Source of the DNA: Hydrogenophaga sp.
GTDB taxonomy: Bacteria; Pseudomonadota; Gammaproteobacteria; Burkholderiales; Burkholderiaceae_C
Direction of reading: 5' to 3'
NCBI GenBank assembly: GCA_011391595.1
Contig: JAABQG010000034.1
Span: 1 to 39,468, forward strand
DNA: 39,468 nucleotides
Shown: positions 27,132 through 37,711 of the stretch, in pieces
How positions within the stretch are numbered: position 1 is the first letter of the stretch
How the letters are laid out: every line of letters starts with the position of its first letter
Notes under the pieces: generated by a model
Told to the model about the DNA's origin: nothing
Seen by the model: only the letters and a program-made list of their open reading frames with translations
Database searches by the model: none
Program-made: the position numbers and the translations under genes

Positions 27132-27953
27132 ATGCCCAACCGCAGCGTCTTTTTCATTTCTGACGGCACCGGCATTACCGCCGAAACCTTTGGCAATGCC
27201 GTTCTGGCCCAGTTCGACATGAAAGCGCGCCATGTGCGGCTGCCTTTCACCGACACCGCAGACAAGGCACACCAGGCGGTGCGGCAGATCAACCACACCG
27301 GCGAACTTGAAGGGTGCAAACCCATTGTGTTCACCACGGTGGTCAACATGGAAGTCCTCAAAGTCATTCAGGACCACTGCAAGGGCATGCTGCTCGACAT
27401 GGTGGGCACCTTCGTGGCGCCGCTGGAGGTGGAACTCGGGATCAAGTCCCACCACCGCGTAGGCCGGTTCAGCGACGCCAGCAAGAGCAAGGAATACCAC
27501 GACCGAATCGACGCGATCAATTTCTCACTGGCCCACGATGACGGCCAGTCCAACCGCGACCTCCAGGGCGCAGACGTGATCCTGGTGGGCGTCAGTCGCA
27601 GCGGCAAGACCCCGACCAGCCTCTACCTCGCGATGCAGCACGGACTCAAGGCTGCCAACTACCCATTGATTCCTGAGGATTTCGAGCGTCGGCAGCTACC
27701 ACCGGCACTCATGCCGTTTCGGGGCAAGATTTTCGGACTGACCATCCTGCCCGAGCGCCTCTCGGAAATCCGCAATGAGCGCCGCCCCAAGTCGCGCTAT
27801 GCCAGCCTGGAGAATTGCCGCATGGAGGTGTCGGAAGCCGAAGCGATGATGCGCCGCTCAGGCATTCGCTGGCTCAGCACCACGACCAAGTCGATCGAAG
27901 AGATTGCCACCACCATCCTGCAGGAGATCCGGCCGGAGCGGTTGACCTACTGA
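27132..27953 (+). CDS. ppsR: PEP synthase regulatory kinase/phosphorylase (DUF299)
   Basis: A 273-residue bifunctional enzyme that inactivates PEP synthase by ADP-dependent phosphorylation of a threonine near the catalytic His and reactivates it by phosphate-dependent removal. Motifs are the start RSVFFISDGTGITAETFGNAVLAQF, the lysine-rich DDGQSNRDLQGADVILVGVSRSGKTPTSLYLA with P-loop-like GVSRSGKT, and KIFGLTILPERLSEIRNERR. Its divergent position beside ppsA is the standard arrangement and makes the partner certain. The downstream gap holds repeat copy C and then tonB. Confidence 0.96.
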   Translation: MPNRSVFFISDGTGITAETFGNAVLAQFDMKARHVRLPFTDTADKAHQAVRQINHTGELEGCKPIVFTTVVNMEVLKVIQDHCKGMLLDMVGTFVAPLEVELGIKSHHRVGRFSDASKSKEYHDRIDAINFSLAHDDGQSNRDLQGADVILVGVSRSGKTPTSLYLAMQHGLKAANYPLIPEDFERRQLPPALMPFRGKIFGLTILPERLSEIRNERRPKSRYASLENCRMEVSEAEAMMRRSGIRWLSTTTKSIEEIATTILQEIRPERLTY

Positions 27954-27963
27954 ATAATTCTTT

Positions 27964-28003
27964 TTCTATAGCAAACATAGAATATTGGACGCTGGATCAG
28001 ACC
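27964..28003 (-). repeat. Short interspersed repeat, copy C
   Basis: In the 134-base gap between ppsR and the TonB-like gene. The plus strand reads CTATAGCAAACATAGAAT-ATTGGA-CGCTGGATCAG. CGCTGGATCAG is identical to copy B, and the TATAGCA start resembles copy D (CAATAGCA). Confidence 0.6.
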
Positions 28004-28087
28004 GGTTCTGTTCATCCATTCAGGTTCAGTTCCCGCGCCCAAGCCGCCGCGACACCTTCCGCGGCACGGGTCCTGTGCCCCTGCACT

Positions 28088-28783
28088 ATGATTCTCGCCC
28101 CGCCCTCCTCCGTTCAAACGGAAATGAACCGTATTCTCGTGATCGCCAGCAGCGTCGTGGTCTTCCACATCGCGGCGCTTTGGGCGTTGCAGTCAGGTTT
28201 GCTGCGCCGCGTGGCGGAGGTCGTGGTGCCGGTCGAAATCCTCAGCGACCTCATCACCCCACCCGCGCCCAAGGTCGACCTCCCAAGTCCACGCCCACCA
28301 AAGATCCCTGCCCCGCAGCCGAGACAGGTCGCGCCGCGCCCGGCGGCCCAACCCGCCCCACAGCCACTGGCCATTGCCGATCAGACCCCGACGCCCAGCG
28401 CGCCCGTCGGCGTGCTCATGCCCCAGCCGCCGGCCTCGCCCATCGGCGCTCCCGTGGCCGTCACACCCGCCGCGCCATTCGGCCCGCCTGCGCCAGCCCG
28501 GGTCGAGTTGCCCTCCACCGACGCCGACTACCTGAACAACCCCCGGCCCGCCTACCCGCCCATGAGCAAACGCATGGGTGAACAGGGCAAGGTGGTGGTG
28601 CGGGTGCTGATCGGCGCCGACGGCCTGCCGCAGAAAGCGGAGATCCGCACCTCGAGCAGCTACGAGCGGCTGGACCAGGCCGCGCTGGCCACGGTCATGA
28701 AGTGGCGTTACGTGCCTGGCAAGCGCGCCGGCGTGGCCGAGGCCATGTGGTTCAACGTCCCCATCAATTTTGTTCTGGAGTAA
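28088..28783 (+). CDS. TonB-family energy transducer
   Basis: A 231-residue periplasm-spanning protein that carries inner-membrane energy to outer-membrane receptors. An N-terminal membrane anchor (ILVIASSVVVFHIAALWAL) is followed by a long Pro/Ala-rich linker (about 50-140) and a C-terminal TonB domain with RPAYPPMSKRMGEQGKVVVRVLIGADGLP, SSYERLDQAALATVMKWRYVPGKR and FNVPINFVLE. The open frame starts earlier, but only ATG 28088 or ATG 28124 gives a normal N-terminus. Neither has a good ribosome site. It leads the tonB-exbB-exbD-hemP group, and the next gene starts just after its stop. Iron or hemin uptake is the likely role from context. Confidence 0.9.
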   Translation: MILAPPSSVQTEMNRILVIASSVVVFHIAALWALQSGLLRRVAEVVVPVEILSDLITPPAPKVDLPSPRPPKIPAPQPRQVAPRPAAQPAPQPLAIADQTPTPSAPVGVLMPQPPASPIGAPVAVTPAAPFGPPAPARVELPSTDADYLNNPRPAYPPMSKRMGEQGKVVVRVLIGADGLPQKAEIRTSSSYERLDQAALATVMKWRYVPGKRAGVAEAMWFNVPINFVLE

Positions 28784-28790
28784 TCAAGTC

Positions 28791-29519
28791 ATGGATTCCA
28801 AATTCGGCCTCGTCAACGTCTGGCTGCAGGGGGACTGGGTCACCCGAGGTGTCGCCCTGCTGCTGCTGGGCATGTCGCTCGCGTCGTGGATCGTCATCCT
28901 GATCAAGGCGCTCGATATCCTGAGGTACCGCAGGCTGGCCAGCAGCGCTGAGCCGTTCTGGCACAGTGCCGACTTTGCCGAGGGTCTGGCCAAGCTCGGG
29001 CCGCAGGCCGACAACCCGTTCCATCAGCTCGCCGTGGAAGGTCGCGAAGCCGCTGCCCATGTGCGCCGCCGCGAAGGATCGGCCCGCACCGAACTGCACG
29101 ACGCGCTGGACGTCAGCGACTGGGTCACCCGCTGCCTGCGCAACTCGATCGACGACACCACCGCCCGGCTGCAGACCGGCCTGGCGGTGCTGGCCTCGGT
29201 CGGCTCCACGGCCCCCTTCATCGGTCTTTTTGGCACGGTCTGGGGCATCTACCACGCGCTGATGAGCATCGGCGCGGCCGGCCAGGCGACCATCGACAAG
29301 GTGGCCGGGCCGATTGGCGAGGCCTTGATCATGACCGCGCTAGGGCTGGCGGTGGCGATTCCCGCCGTGCTGGGCTACAACGCGCTGGTGCGCGGCAACA
29401 AGCACATCCTGACCCGGCTCAACCGCTTTGCCCACGACCTGCACGCCTATCTGGTGACGGGTGCCCGCGTGAGCGGCGGCGGCGCCGCCGGCACGGTCGT
29501 GCCGATGAAGAAAGCCTGA
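28791..29519 (+). CDS. exbB: ExbB/TolQ/MotA-family proton channel protein
   Basis: A 242-residue inner-membrane protein with three expected helices: near 18-38 (VALLLLGMSLASWIVILIKAL), and two in the conserved C-terminal block. That block reads LAVLASVGSTAPFIGLFGTVWGIYHALM, then GEALIMTALGLAVAIPAVLGYNALV. With ExbD it forms the proton-driven motor for TonB. The start ATG 28791 has GGAG upstream; a longer frame to 28770 is not needed. It follows tonB by seven bases. Confidence 0.93.
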   Translation: MDSKFGLVNVWLQGDWVTRGVALLLLGMSLASWIVILIKALDILRYRRLASSAEPFWHSADFAEGLAKLGPQADNPFHQLAVEGREAAAHVRRREGSARTELHDALDVSDWVTRCLRNSIDDTTARLQTGLAVLASVGSTAPFIGLFGTVWGIYHALMSIGAAGQATIDKVAGPIGEALIMTALGLAVAIPAVLGYNALVRGNKHILTRLNRFAHDLHAYLVTGARVSGGGAAGTVVPMKKA

Positions 29520-29545
29520 CCGGGCGCCGCCACCAAGGACACACC

Positions 29546-29956
29546 ATGGCATTCGGAACACAAGACGAGCCCGACGAGGTGATGAACGAGATCAACATGA
29601 CGCCCTTCGTGGACGTGATGCTGGTATTGCTGATCATCTTCATCATCACCGTGCCCGTAATGAAGCACGCGGTCAACGTGGACCTGCCGCGCGTGAGCAA
29701 CCAGCGCGAGGTGGTCAAGCCGGAAACCGTGCGCCTGTCGGTGCAGGCCGACGGCAAGTATTACTGGAACGAATCGGCGGTTTCCGACGAGGCCCTGACC
29801 GCCATGCTGCTGGCCGAGGGCCGAAAAGACCCGCAACCCGACCTGCACATCCGAGGCGACAAGGCGGTGCGCTACGAGCGCGTGGCCCAAGCCATGGCGG
29901 CGGCGCAGCAGGCCGGCATCCGGAAGATCGGGTTCATCACCGAACCGAAGCCGTGA
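29546..29956 (+). CDS. exbD: ExbD/TolR-family biopolymer transport protein
   Basis: A 136-residue single-helix protein, partner of ExbB. The signature EINMTPFVDVMLVLLIIFIIT carries the conserved Asp of the proton path in the membrane segment (about residues 15-38). The periplasmic domain ends with LHIRGDKAVRYERVAQAMAAAQQAGIRKIGFITEP. It lies 26 bases after exbB and seven before hemP. Confidence 0.95.
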   Translation: MAFGTQDEPDEVMNEINMTPFVDVMLVLLIIFIITVPVMKHAVNVDLPRVSNQREVVKPETVRLSVQADGKYYWNESAVSDEALTAMLLAEGRKDPQPDLHIRGDKAVRYERVAQAMAAAQQAGIRKIGFITEPKP

Positions 29957-29963
29957 TGGCCCC

Positions 29964-30161
29964 ATGCTGGCAAAACCGATCCTGACGCCTGAAACCCCAG
30001 ACCCCCGCGCGGCCCAGCCGACGGCGCCGACGCGTGCGGACGCGGCTCCCGTCGAAAGCGTGGCGCTGTTTCAGGGCCAGCGCACGGCTGCGATCAGCCA
30101 CAACGGCGAGATCTACCGCCTGCATTGCACCCGGCTGGGCAAGCTGATCCTGACCAAATAG
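29964..30161 (+). CDS. hemP: Hemin uptake protein HemP
   Basis: A 65-residue protein with a variable N-terminal tail and the conserved HemP core SHNGEIYRLHCTRLGKLILTK at the very end, preceded by LFQGQRTAAI. HemP proteins are small and linked to hemin uptake in betaproteobacteria and other groups, often next to tonB/exbBD. The distance of seven bases from exbD supports one transcript and points to hemin as a cargo of this TonB system. No Fur box was recognised upstream of the cluster. Confidence 0.88.
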   Translation: MLAKPILTPETPDPRAAQPTAPTRADAAPVESVALFQGQRTAAISHNGEIYRLHCTRLGKLILTK

Positions 30162-30378
30162 CCCGAGCCGTCCGGGTTCGGGGATACGCACGCGCCCGCC
30201 ACCAATTGCTGGGCCGCATAAGGCTGGGCAAGACCCGGCCCCGGGGCCTTCCGGAACAGGTACTGGACCCAATGCGCAGCGGCGCGGCCGAATGGCATGA
30301 TCACAGCCCCGCGCGTCCACCTGGCCCACGGCGGTGCCGGACGCGCGGGCAGGGATAGCAGTCGTTCAGGAGGTTGAC

Positions 30379-32118
30379 ATGCGGGAGAGTCCCAGGTGGT
30401 CTTGGGCACGGTGCTGGCTCACCGGCGTGCTGCTGGTGCTCGGTCTGACCATTTCGCCCGCCTGGGCCGCCAGTTCCGGCGATTTCGTCACCGCGGATAC
30501 CCGGTACTGGGTCGACGTCACAGGCCGCGCGACCATCGAGGACGTCACCCGCCTGCCCGCCGAGGCAGTTCAGGCCCTGCAACGCCCCCGCTCGTTCGAG
30601 ATTGACCGCGGTGCGCTGTGGCTGCGCTATGAACCTCCGGCGCTCGATGCGTCGCAGACGTGGTACCTGGTGATCGAAGGCGCAGCATTCACCAATCTGG
30701 CGACGATGTACCAGATGGGCCCGGACGGCCGATGGAAAATTCAGCAGGCCGGCGATCACCTGCCAGTGAAGTCCTGGTCACACCCGGACCGCATGCCGGT
30801 GTTCTCGCTCGATGTCGCGTCGGCCGGCCCGGTCTGGCTGCGTCTGGAGAACCACCCATCACCGGTCAGTGCCAGCCTGCGGCTGGTAGATGCAAGGAAC
30901 CTTCAGGCTCAGCGTGACCTGTCCTTGCTGCTGCTGGGCGGCTACCTCGGTTTTGGCCTGCTGGTCCTGTTTCTGGGCTGGGTGCATGCGCGCTTGTACG
31001 CCGACCGCGTCTTCATTGCCTACGTCACCTACGTGACCTGCATGCTGGGCTTCCAGGTGTCCTTCACTGGCCTGGGTGGCCTGCTCCTGTGGCCGGGCAT
31101 GGCGCGATGGAACGACATGGCGCCAGCGCTTTTCATGCTCTGGTTGACCGCCTCGGGGATCTGGTTCGTGCGCGAAGTCAGCGCACTCTCGCGGCATAGC
31201 CGGGGCCTTTACCGTTTTGTGACGGCGTGGTCCCTGGCCGGCTTTCTCTACCCGGCACTCTATTTCCTTTTCCTCAGTCCCGCCGCATTCAAACTGCTGA
31301 ACCTTTATGGGTTGCTCTCGGTGCTGCTGAGCATGGCCGTCTGCATCTGGGCCTGGCGGAAAGGCGAGGTCCACGCGGGCTGGACCGCGCTGGGATTCCT
31401 GCCGCTTCACCTTGCCTACCCCTTCCCGGCGCTTCGCAGCGCAGGCATGCTGCCCGACAGTTGGGCCACGCAGTACGCGGTGCTGATTGGTTCCGCCATT
31501 GAAATTCCGTTGCTGCTGTTTATCCTGCATCGCCGGGCGAAGGAATTCAATGAGAACAGGGCCCGCATGCGCGTGATCGACAGTACCGACCCCCTGACTG
31601 GATTGACCGTGCTGCCGGTGTTGCTGTTGCGCCTGGCAGATGCTCTGCGCCGGGCGCGACGAAACGGCCAGGAGTGCGCGCTGGTCCTGGTGGACCTTTC
31701 CAACCACGCCGACATCGTGGCCACCGAGGGGCGGGAGATGGGTGACCGCGCGCTGGTCGTAGCCGCCTCGCAACTTTCGAAGCTGGTGCGCGATGTCGAC
31801 ACGGTCTGCCGCGTGGCCGACACCCGGTTCGCCATCTTGCTGGAGGCCCCGTACCGCCCTGCCATGCTTCACGTGTTCGTGCAGCACATCATCGCCAAGG
31901 GACTCGCGGGTGTCGCCCCGCTACCGCCGCACCTCTCCCGACGCTTCCGGATCGTGTCAGTGGCATTGCCGGACACTGCGATGGATTTTCAACCCGAGGA
32001 GGAGAAAGACGTCTCGCTGCTGCTGTCGCGCCTGAACCGCACGCTTGACAAGCTCGACCCGAAAAAGGTCGTCCTGCACCTTTCTGTGCCATCCCGCGCA
32101 GGCCCGACCGAGGTGTGA
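30379..32118 (+). CDS. 7TM-DISM membrane sensor with degenerate GGDEF domain
   Basis: A 579-residue membrane protein. A signal peptide (WLTGVLLVLGLTISPAWA|A) leads to a periplasmic 7TMR-DISMED2-like domain (about 30-175), then seven hydrophobic segments between about 180 and 385, and a C-terminal GGDEF-like domain from DSTDPLTGLTVLPVLL. The catalytic motif is lost: the expected R-x-G-G-D-E-F is R-V-A-D-T-R-F (residues 478-484). The substrate-binding helix also lacks the usual residues (LVDLSNHADIV). It therefore probably cannot make cyclic di-GMP and may act as a signal receiver or structural partner. The start at 30379 has AGGAGG upstream. Confidence 0.85.
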   Translation: MRESPRWSWARCWLTGVLLVLGLTISPAWAASSGDFVTADTRYWVDVTGRATIEDVTRLPAEAVQALQRPRSFEIDRGALWLRYEPPALDASQTWYLVIEGAAFTNLATMYQMGPDGRWKIQQAGDHLPVKSWSHPDRMPVFSLDVASAGPVWLRLENHPSPVSASLRLVDARNLQAQRDLSLLLLGGYLGFGLLVLFLGWVHARLYADRVFIAYVTYVTCMLGFQVSFTGLGGLLLWPGMARWNDMAPALFMLWLTASGIWFVREVSALSRHSRGLYRFVTAWSLAGFLYPALYFLFLSPAAFKLLNLYGLLSVLLSMAVCIWAWRKGEVHAGWTALGFLPLHLAYPFPALRSAGMLPDSWATQYAVLIGSAIEIPLLLFILHRRAKEFNENRARMRVIDSTDPLTGLTVLPVLLLRLADALRRARRNGQECALVLVDLSNHADIVATEGREMGDRALVVAASQLSKLVRDVDTVCRVADTRFAILLEAPYRPAMLHVFVQHIIAKGLAGVAPLPPHLSRRFRIVSVALPDTAMDFQPEEEKDVSLLLSRLNRTLDKLDPKKVVLHLSVPSRAGPTEV

Positions 32119-32219
32119 GGGGGCTGGCGGCCGCGCGTAAAAGCCTGTCCCTGCCGCAGACCGAGCGCCTCACCAGCACCTGCCAAAGGCAGCCCCCATC
32201 AAAGGGCAGTTTGCAGCGA

Positions 32220-32627
32220 TCAAAGACCGATGGCGGCAATGCCGGCACGGGCAACCTGTGCATCTTCGGTCGATTTCACACCGCTCACGCCGACCGCGCC
32301 CAGGCACTGACCGTCCTTCATGATCGGCACCCCGCCTTCGAGCAGGCCCTTGAGGTCGGGTGCGCTCAGGAAGGACACGCGCCCGCCGTTGATCACGTCC
32401 TCGTAGAACTTGCTCTCGCGCTGTCCCATGGCGGCGGTATGGGCCTTGGCGGGTGCGATGTGCGCGGAAATCGGCGCGGCGCCGTCCAGGCGCTGCAGGT
32501 GCAGAAGGTGCCCGCCGCCGTCCACGATGGCGATGGTCACCGCCCATTTGTTCCTGAGCGCTTCGGCCTCGGCAGCAGCGGCGATGGACTTGATATCGGA
32601 GGATTCGAGCGCGTAAGTGTTTTTCAT
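32220..32627 (-). CDS. GlcG/HbpS-like (DUF336) protein
   Basis: A 135-residue protein of the GlcG/HbpS (DUF336) family, whose members are small, often heme- or cobalamin-associated proteins of unclear function. Family features are AIVDGGGHLLHLQRLDGAAPISAHIAPAKAHTAA (about 33-66), GGVPIMKDGQCLGAVGVSG and the C-terminal DAQVARAGIAAIGL. I chose ATG 32627; the longer frame to 32732 begins in the upstream gap. It converges with the 7TM-DISM gene and diverges from the BAX-inhibitor-like gene. No operon partner is visible. Confidence 0.88.
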   Translation of the reverse strand: MKNTYALESSDIKSIAAAAEAEALRNKWAVTIAIVDGGGHLLHLQRLDGAAPISAHIAPAKAHTAAMGQRESKFYEDVINGGRVSFLSAPDLKGLLEGGVPIMKDGQCLGAVGVSGVKSTEDAQVARAGIAAIGL

Positions 32628-32654
32628 GGCGGTGTTTCCCGGGGCACGTTGTTT

Positions 32655-32690
32655 AAAGAGAGCAAGCATAGCTTTTCTGACCGCTGGCGT
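32655..32690 (-). repeat. Possible further copy G of the short repeat
   Basis: In the 203-base gap before the BAX-inhibitor-like gene. The plus strand reads AAAGAGAGCAAGCATAG followed by TCTGA-CCGCTGG, parallel to copy A (AAAGAGCAAGCTATG, then CCACGCTGG). Only the flanks match well; the TGACC-N6 spacing is not kept. Confidence 0.3.
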
Positions 32691-32830
32691 TACCGTCATC
32701 CAGGGTAAAACGGTCTTGACCCGCAAATCCACACAGCTTGAAGGAATCCCCCGAGGGGAACCTTGGGGCGATTTGCGGCTCCACTACACTACGACGGCTG
32801 CAAGGTGCAGCCCAACAAGGAGTCTGATTC

Positions 32831-33532
32831 ATGAACGATCGCGTGCAAACCATGGACCAACAAGCCGGTTATGGTCCAGTCGTCTCGCAGGGCGAACGCA
32901 ACCGTGTCCTGCGCAACACCTACTGGCTGCTGGCGCTGAGCCTGCTGCCCACCGTGCTGGGCGCCTGGCTGGGCGTGGCCACCGGCATCACCAAGTCCTT
33001 GAGCGGCGGCGTCGGCCTGGTCGTTTTCCTGGGTGGCGCTTTCGGCTTCATCTACGCCATCAACAAGACCAAGAATTCCGCCGCCGGCGTACCGGTGCTG
33101 CTGGCCTTCACGTTCTTCATGGGACTGATGCTCTCGCGCATGATCGCCATGGTGCTGGGCTTCAAGAACGGCCCGGACCTGATCATGACGGCCTTCGGCG
33201 GCACCGCTGGCGTGTTCTTCGTCATGGCCAGCCTGTCCAGCGTGATCAAGCGTGACCTGTCGGGCATGGGCAAGTGGCTGTTCGTCGGCGCGCTGGCCAT
33301 CCTGGTCGGCGGCATCATCAACGTCTTCGTCGGCTCCACCGCCGGCATGATGGTGATCTCGGTCATGGCCATCGGCATCTTCAGCGCCTACATGCTGTAC
33401 GACCTGAAGCAGATCGTCGATGGCGGCGAGACCAACTACATCAGCGCCACCCTGGCCCTGTACCTGGACATCGTCAACGTGTTCCAGAGCCTGCTCGCCC
33501 TGCTGGGCATCATGGGCGGCGAGCGCGATTGA
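32831..33532 (+). CDS. BAX inhibitor-1 / YccA-family membrane protein
   Basis: A 233-residue inner-membrane protein with about seven hydrophobic helices. It contains the family stretch LRNTYWLLALSLLPTVLGAWLG, FGFIYAINKTKN, GLMLSRMIAMVLGF and the C-terminal MLYDLKQIVDGGETNYISATLALYLDIVNVFQSLL block with acidic residues facing the membrane. In E. coli the relative YccA inhibits FtsH-dependent degradation; related proteins act as pH-sensitive calcium leaks. AAGGAG precedes the ATG. A strong hairpin follows 40 bases past the stop. Confidence 0.93.
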   Translation: MNDRVQTMDQQAGYGPVVSQGERNRVLRNTYWLLALSLLPTVLGAWLGVATGITKSLSGGVGLVVFLGGAFGFIYAINKTKNSAAGVPVLLAFTFFMGLMLSRMIAMVLGFKNGPDLIMTAFGGTAGVFFVMASLSSVIKRDLSGMGKWLFVGALAILVGGIINVFVGSTAGMMVISVMAIGIFSAYMLYDLKQIVDGGETNYISATLALYLDIVNVFQSLLALLGIMGGERD

Positions 33533-33572
33533 TTGCCTTGAACCCGGATGGCGACGTCGCCATGCACTCCAG

Positions 33573-33597
33573 AAAAAGGGCCTGCGGGCCCTTTTTC
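33573..33597 (+). terminator. Rho-independent terminator after the BAX-inhibitor-like gene
   Basis: AAAAAGGGCC (33573-33582) pairs perfectly with GGCCCTTTTT (33587-33596) around TGCG. The T-run completes the terminator. Confidence 0.85.
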
Positions 33598-33680
33598 GTT
33601 GTCCCTGCAGGGGCAGACCCATTGAACGGGCGAGAATACGCCTCGCGCGCGGCGGCAGGCTGCCGCTCCCTTGCCGCCCG

Positions 33681-34076
33681 ATGCCCTATTCCGCCTACCC
33701 TTTGCTGAAATCAGCCCACATGGCCCTGGTGGGCGCCAGTGTGCTGCTGTTCGTGCTGCGCGGCGTGGCCACGCTCGCGGCCGCGCGCTGGCCGATGAAC
33801 CCGGCGGTGCGATCGACCAGCGTGGTCATCGACACCTGCCTGCTGCTGGCCGGGGTCAGCCTGTGGTGGATGCTGGGCATGCCCCTGACCGGCCAGGCCT
33901 GGCTCGGCGTCAAGCTCCTGCTGTTGCCGGTGTACGTGGTGCTGGGAACATTTGCGCTCAAGCGTGCGCAGGGCCGTGCCGCCAGGGCCGTGTTTTTCGG
34001 GCTGGCACTGGCCACCGTCGCCTACATGGTCGCGGTGGCCGTGGCCCACCACCCGCTCGGTCCATGGGCGCACTGA
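33681..34076 (+). CDS. SirB2-family membrane protein
   Basis: A 131-residue, four-helix membrane protein of the SirB family, named for a Salmonella invasion regulator region but of unknown biochemical role. It begins SAYPLLKSAHMALVGASVLLFVLRG, the usual SirB2 signature, and ends KRAQGRAARAVFFGLALATVAYMVAVAVAHHPLG. The open frame upstream of 33681 lies in the terminator region. The ribosome site is weak. Its 3' end overlaps the next gene by 13 bases. Confidence 0.88.
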   Translation: MPYSAYPLLKSAHMALVGASVLLFVLRGVATLAAARWPMNPAVRSTSVVIDTCLLLAGVSLWWMLGMPLTGQAWLGVKLLLLPVYVVLGTFALKRAQGRAARAVFFGLALATVAYMVAVAVAHHPLGPWAH

Positions 34077-34453
34077 CGACAGCCGGCAAGGTGCGCCAGG
34101 GGCTGCTGGTCGCGGCAGGCGTCATTTCCCTGGGGCTCGGCCTGCTCGGCGTGATTCTGCCAGGCCTGCCCACGACGCCGTTCGTGCTGCTGGCCGCCGT
34201 GTGTTTTGCCAAGGCATCGCCGCGCCTGCACCGCTGGCTCACACAACACCGCTACCTCGGCCCCATGGTGCGCGACTGGGAGGCCCACCGCTCCCTGCCG
34301 CTGCGGATCAAGTGGATTTCCACCACCCTCATGCTGACCATGGTGGCGCTGTCCGCCTGGCAACTCATGGGGCGGCCCTGGCTGCAGGCCACGGTGGTCG
34401 CGCTGGGCCTGGTCGGCGCCTGGGTGGTGTGGCGCATTCCGACGCGGCGTTGA
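34064..34453 (+). CDS. DUF454 (YbaN-like) membrane protein
   Basis: A 129-residue inner-membrane protein with about three or four helices. The DUF454 signature is LGLLGVILPGLPTTPFVLLAAVCFAKASPRLHRWL, followed by GPMVRDWEAHRSLPLRIKWIS. Some relatives lie near heme-iron genes, but no firm function is known. ATG 34064 overlaps the SirB2 frame, so coupling is likely. It converges with the fadH-like gene across repeat copy D. Confidence 0.88.
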   Translation: MGALTTAGKVRQGLLVAAGVISLGLGLLGVILPGLPTTPFVLLAAVCFAKASPRLHRWLTQHRYLGPMVRDWEAHRSLPLRIKWISTTLMLTMVALSAWQLMGRPWLQATVVALGLVGAWVVWRIPTRR

Positions 34454-34530
34454 GCTGAAGTGGCACCGGGCCGAGCCTCGCCGGGCGGCGCGCCCCAACG
34501 GGTCTTTTGCCACCGCCTTGAATCATCCTG

Positions 34531-34572
34531 ATTCAATAGCAGACTATGACCATTCCACGCTGGGATAGTGCC
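34531..34572 (-). repeat. Short interspersed repeat, copy D
   Basis: In the 153-base gap between the convergent DUF454 gene and the fadH-like gene. The plus strand reads ATTCAATAGCAGACTATGACC-ATTCCA-CGCTGGG, then TGCC. It shares TGACC-N6-CGCTGGG with copies A and F and the CAATAGC start with B/C-like TATAGC. Confidence 0.6.
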
Positions 34573-34606
34573 AAAAAAGCTTGAAATATCCCCGAATCTC
34601 GCCCTT

Positions 34607-36781
<2,175 letters not shown>

Positions 36782-36832
36782 TCAGGTCGGGTCAGATAGA
36801 CTGGATTTATGGCTCAAGAAACACGATTTTTA

Positions 36833-37600
36833 ATGAAACTCCTCATCCTCGGCGCCACCGGCAACATGGGCCAGCGGCTGCTGGCCCAGGGGCTGGCGCG
36901 CGGCCATCAGGTCACCGCCTTCGTGCGCAACCGGGTCAAACTGCAGCAAAAGCTGGGCACCGTCGTGCCGCCCGGCCTGTCCATCTTCGAGAGCGACGTG
37001 AACGACGCCGCAGCGCTGCGGGATGCAATGACTGGGCACGACGTAGTCATCAACTGCGCCGGCTACGTGGCGGACGGCGCGGCGTTCGTCCAACTGGTGG
37101 ACCGGGTGGTCACGCAGGCCGAAGCCGCGCTGGGGCCGGGCGGGCGCCTGTGGCTGTTCGGTGGCGCGGCCGCGCTGGATGTGCCGGGCATGGACGTCAT
37201 GGGGGTGGACCTGCCGGGCGTGCCGACGCTCTACAAGGCGCACCAGACGAATTTCCGGCGAGTGGCGGCCTCCACACTGGACTGGTCGCTGATGTGCCCG
37301 GGGCCGATGGTGCCGTCCGCCAACGGTCAGGCGCGCACCGATCTGCGCATCTCCAAAGACGTCTGGCCCTTCCCCCGGCCGGGCTACACCCGCTGGCTGC
37401 CGCGCATTGCGACTTCGCTGGCGTTCAAGCGCCACGCGCCGGAGCTGATCGTGTCGTACGACGATGTGGCCTCGGTGCTTCTCGATAACCTGGCCGCTGG
37501 CGGCCGCTTCAGCCGGGCGCGCGTGGGCGTGGCGCTGGCCGAGGGACAACGCGGCGAGAAGGTGTACGAACAGGGCGGCAAGACGGTGAAGATCGGATAG
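36833..37600 (+). CDS. NAD(P)-binding Rossmann-fold protein (NmrA/epimerase-like)
   Basis: A 255-residue protein with an N-terminal dinucleotide motif LLILGATGNMGQRLL, then FVRNRVKL, VVINCAGYVADG and WLFGGAAALD. This pattern fits the NAD(P)H-binding, NmrA-like or atypical SDR group. No catalytic YxxxK pair is obvious, so it may be a redox sensor or an isomerase. The in-frame ATG 36809 would add eight residues; neither start has a good ribosome site. It diverges from the fadH-like gene. The substrate is unknown. Confidence 0.8.
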   Translation: MKLLILGATGNMGQRLLAQGLARGHQVTAFVRNRVKLQQKLGTVVPPGLSIFESDVNDAAALRDAMTGHDVVINCAGYVADGAAFVQLVDRVVTQAEAALGPGGRLWLFGGAAALDVPGMDVMGVDLPGVPTLYKAHQTNFRRVAASTLDWSLMCPGPMVPSANGQARTDLRISKDVWPFPRPGYTRWLPRIATSLAFKRHAPELIVSYDDVASVLLDNLAAGGRFSRARVGVALAEGQRGEKVYEQGGKTVKIG

Positions 37601-37711
37601 GGCAGCGGGTCACGGACGAGGCGCCGGGCGATGGCGTCGGGCCCCGGGTGAGCATGGGCAGGATCGTCCGTTCGTCCGCCAGCCACCCGGACTGAACCAC
37701 CCCCTTCCCCA

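Noticed and set aside
27954..28087. Possible Fur box upstream of tonB (AATAATTCTTTTTCTATAG)
   Set aside because: Only the left half resembles the consensus; the right half does not match.
30113..30409. 98-residue minus-strand open frame covering the hemP to 7TM-DISM gap
   Set aside because: The middle part looks protein-like, but it starts antisense in one gene and ends antisense in the other and has no recognisable family; kept out as unsupported.
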